Shown here one piece after another: positions 62,347-64,000 of a stretch of DNA of 64,000 nucleotides. Under the pieces are notes generated by a model that was given only the letters and a program-made list of their open reading frames with translations, did no database searches and had not been told where the DNA came from. Positions within the stretch are counted from its first letter, which is position 1. The number at the start of each line of letters is the position of its first letter. Origin of the DNA: Saccharopolyspora flava (GTDB taxonomy: Bacteria; Actinomycetota; Actinomycetes; Mycobacteriales; Pseudonocardiaceae); NCBI RefSeq assembly GCF_900116135.1, contig NZ_FOZX01000002.1:639959-703958 (forward strand), given 5' to 3'. A program made the position numbers and the translations under genes.

Positions 62347-63416
62347 AGCCGCACCAACTTCCGGCGTCGCACGAGCGCGATGAAGAACGGGGCGCCGACC
62401 ATCGCCAGCATCACGCCCACCTGCACCTCGGCCGGCCGGGCGACGATGCGGCCGAGCACGTCGGTCAGCAGCACCAGCGAGGCGCCGAGCAGCGCGGCGA
62501 AGGGCAGCAGCCAGCGGTAGTCGGCACCGGTGAAGTAGCGGGCCACGTGCGGCACGACCAGGCCGACGAAGCCGATCGGCCCGCAGATGGCCACCGCGGC
62601 GCCCACCAGGACGCTGACCGCGGCGATCCCGGCGCGCCGCGCCCAGGCCACCCGGTGGCCCAGCGAGCTCGCCACGTCATCGCCCAGCGACAGCGCGTTG
62701 AGGCTGCTCGCGTTGGCCAGCCCCAGCACCAGGCCGACCACCAGGAACGGCGCGACCTGCGGCAGCACCGAGGCGTCGGTGATGGCGATCGAGCCGACCT
62801 TCCAGAACCGGTAGGTGTCCATCGTCTGCTGGTCGGTGAGCACCAGCGCGGAGGTGATGGCGTGCAGCAGCGAGCTGATCGCGGTACCGGCCAGCGCCAG
62901 CGTCACCGGGGTCGGGCCGCCGCGCCCCATCGAGCCAATCCCGAACACCGCGACCGCGCCGATGAGCGATCCGGCGAAGCCGAACCAGATGAAGCCGAAC
63001 AGGGTGGAGATGCCGAAGGTGTAGACGGCGAGCACGACGCCGAGCCCGGCGCCCTGGGTGATGCCGAGGATGCCCGGGTCGGCGAGCGGGTTGCGGGTGT
63101 GCCCCTGCATCAGCGCCCCGGCGAGGCCCAGCGCGGCACCGGCGAGCACGCCGGCGATGGTCCGCGGGATCCGCAGCTCCTGGATGATCAGGTCGTTCTC
63201 GCCGCCCCCGGGGGCGACCAGGCCGTTCCAGACGTCGGCGAGCGGGATGGTCTTGGCGCCGATCGCGACGCTGAGCACGGCGCTGACGACCAGCACGAGC
63301 AGCAGGATGCCGAGGCCGGTGAGGCGGCGGGAACGTCTGCGCTGGAGGCGCTCGCTCGGTGCGGCGGACGCGGTTTCCGACGTGGGCGGCTCGGCGAGAG
63401 CCTCCGTTCGAGCCAC
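62343..63416 (-). CDS. FecCD-family siderophore permease (first subunit)
   Basis: 357 residues with about nine or ten spans. Typical blocks are LRIPRTIAGVLAGAALGLAG, TRNPLADPGILGITQGAGLG and GPIGFVGLVVPHVARYFTGA. The GTG at 63416 is favoured since GAAGGGGAG lies seven bases before it; a GTG at 63440 would add eight residues. The substrate-binding lipoprotein is not encoded in the window and may lie elsewhere. Confidence 0.94.
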   Translation of the reverse strand: MARTEALAEPPTSETASAAPSERLQRRRSRRLTGLGILLLVLVVSAVLSVAIGAKTIPLADVWNGLVAPGGGENDLIIQELRIPRTIAGVLAGAALGLAGALMQGHTRNPLADPGILGITQGAGLGVVLAVYTFGISTLFGFIWFGFAGSLIGAVAVFGIGSMGRGGPTPVTLALAGTAISSLLHAITSALVLTDQQTMDTYRFWKVGSIAITDASVLPQVAPFLVVGLVLGLANASSLNALSLGDDVASSLGHRVAWARRAGIAAVSVLVGAAVAICGPIGFVGLVVPHVARYFTGADYRWLLPFAALLGASLVLLTDVLGRIVARPAEVQVGVMLAMVGAPFFIALVRRRKLVRL

Positions 63417-63451
63417 GTCCCACTCCCCTTCGGTGTTCACCCGGACGTCGC

Positions 63452-63470
63452 CCAGGTTAGGACAACCTAA
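63452..63470. promoter_or_regulatory. Iron box (IdeR/DmdR1-type) of the siderophore operon
   Basis: CCAGGTTAGGACAACCTAA matches the known iron box TTAGGTTAGGCTAACCTAA at 15 of 19 positions. It ends 36 bases before the first permease start. Repression by iron-loaded IdeR/DmdR is the expected control. Confidence 0.88.
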
Positions 63471-63652
63471 GCCGCACCGACAGAGCGGGTTCGGATGTCC
63501 GCCGTCACAGTCGCGGGCGAGTGGAGCGGTTCCGCTCCGAGCGGGAAAAGGGGAACGGCCGTTGCGGAGCCGAGGCCGAGCGGTGATGGCGCCGTTTTTC
63601 GGGAAAGTTGATCAGCGGCGCTCAAACGTGGAAATCAGTTATCCGAACGCAA

Positions 63653-63697
63653 CGAGAGGCGTTCACCGGGCCCCGACGACCCGGTGAACGCCTCTCG
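63653..63697 (-). terminator. Terminator of lsr2
   Basis: An 18-base complete stem, CGAGAGGCGTTCACCGGG, around a nine-base loop. It begins nine bases after the lsr2 stop. Confidence 0.87.
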
Positions 63698-63705
63698 TCC
63701 GCGAT

Positions 63706-64000
63706 TCAGTTCGCCTGGTGGTACTGCTCGACGATGTCGGCCGGGATGCGACCGCGGTCGGAGACCTTCAGGCCCCGCTTCCGCGCCCATTCCCGAATGG
63801 CCTGGTTCTGCTCGCGGTCCGCGCTGGTGGAACCGCCACCAGCGGTGGAACGCGACGCAGAACCCGGACGCGGGCCCGGCTTCTTCCGGCCGCCCGCGCG
63901 CCGCGCGTTGGAGACGTAGTTGGCCAGCGCCTCCCGCAGGTCTCCGGCATTGTCGGCGGAAAGGTCGATCTGGTACGACACGCCGTCCAATCCGAACTCA
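63706..64000 (-). CDS. lsr2: Nucleoid protein Lsr2, 5' end cut by window edge
   Basis: About 98 C-terminal residues are visible. The oligomerisation domain end reads FGLDGVSYQIDLSADNAGDL, and the C-terminal AT-hook-like DNA-binding domain contains IREWARKRGLKVSDRGRIPA with the key RGR, ending DIVEQYHQAN. Lsr2 silences AT-rich and foreign DNA in actinobacteria. The TTG at 63990 is not the true start; the gene goes on past 64000. In mycobacteria lsr2 directly follows clpC1; here the siderophore operon lies between. Confidence 0.94.
   Translation of the reverse strand, partial: EFGLDGVSYQIDLSADNAGDLREALANYVSNARRAGGRKKPGPRPGSASRSTAGGGSTSADREQNQAIREWARKRGLKVSDRGRIPADIVEQYHQAN

Overview
This 64 kb window is GC-rich, densely coded chromosomal DNA from a filamentous-type actinobacterium. 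I infer a member of the Pseudonocardiales (Saccharopolyspora-like), but no taxonomic marker in the window proves it. The reasons are codon use, many GTG starts, a DasR/MsiK sugar-control set as in Streptomyces, an EspG-type ESX protein, a full ectoine/hydroxyectoine operon, and a right half whose gene order follows the mycobacterial rlmB-cysS-ispF-ispD-carD-lpqE-radA-mutY-mhuD-clpC-lsr2 block. I see no CRISPR array, rRNA operon, IS transposase or prophage. One tRNA gene (Thr, anticodon TGT) is present.

Layout. 1-1583: thiamine genes thiO (cut by the window edge, behind a TPP riboswitch) and thiE, divergent. 1702-3780: a secreted S1 protease and a membrane protein of unknown function. 3935-9765: an amino-sugar region with dasR, a double-SIS isomerase/deaminase-like gene behind a DasR-type operator, an amidohydrolase, a BadF-type GlcNAc kinase, dapA and a DUF3159 membrane protein. 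9825-12889: EspG-like protein and a very proline-rich protein. 13371-18689: SGNH hydrolase, AfsR-type regulator, ADP-ribosylglycohydrolase-like protein. 18696-21417: zinc-type ABC transporter. 21654-24035: msiK and a LacI regulator. 24074-27234: four-gene DUF4178/DUF4247/DUF350/aminopropyltransferase operon. 27374-31506: otsA and an otsB-GH15 fusion. 31659-35522: ThrE-like exporter, tRNA-Thr, GNAT, DUF2127 protein, secreted protease. 35892-39404: ectABCD. 39588-42306: AlgJ/AlgI-like O-acetylation pair. 42414-64000: the mycobacteria-like housekeeping block, interrupted by a degenerate ABC ATPase plus YhgE/Pip permease pair and by an iron-siderophore transporter placed between clpC and lsr2.

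How the genes work together. Osmoprotection is strongly represented: trehalose synthesis (otsA, otsB) and ectoine/5-hydroxyectoine synthesis (ectABCD). Carbon control is represented by DasR, MsiK and a LacI repressor. Metal supply is represented by a Zn-type importer and an IdeR-boxed siderophore importer, next to the heme-degrading enzyme MhuD. The carD-ispD-ispF and cysS-rlmB groups form tight housekeeping operons.

The most unusual signal is not a gene. Small palindromic repeats recur through the window in at least two, perhaps three, families. Family A (six copies) carries the core GAAGTTTTCATGAAAACTTC. Family B (three copies, about 70 bp) has long inverted arms ending GGGGACAGTTTT and a conserved, orientable loop. 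Family C is one nested palindrome of about 100 bp. They sit between genes, often convergent ones, but two family A copies lie inside the proline-rich gene in the same reading frame, and one family B copy supplies the C-terminus and stop codon of a small membrane protein. They look like short non-autonomous mobile palindromes. Annotation here comes from reading the sequence and from family knowledge only; no database search was run.
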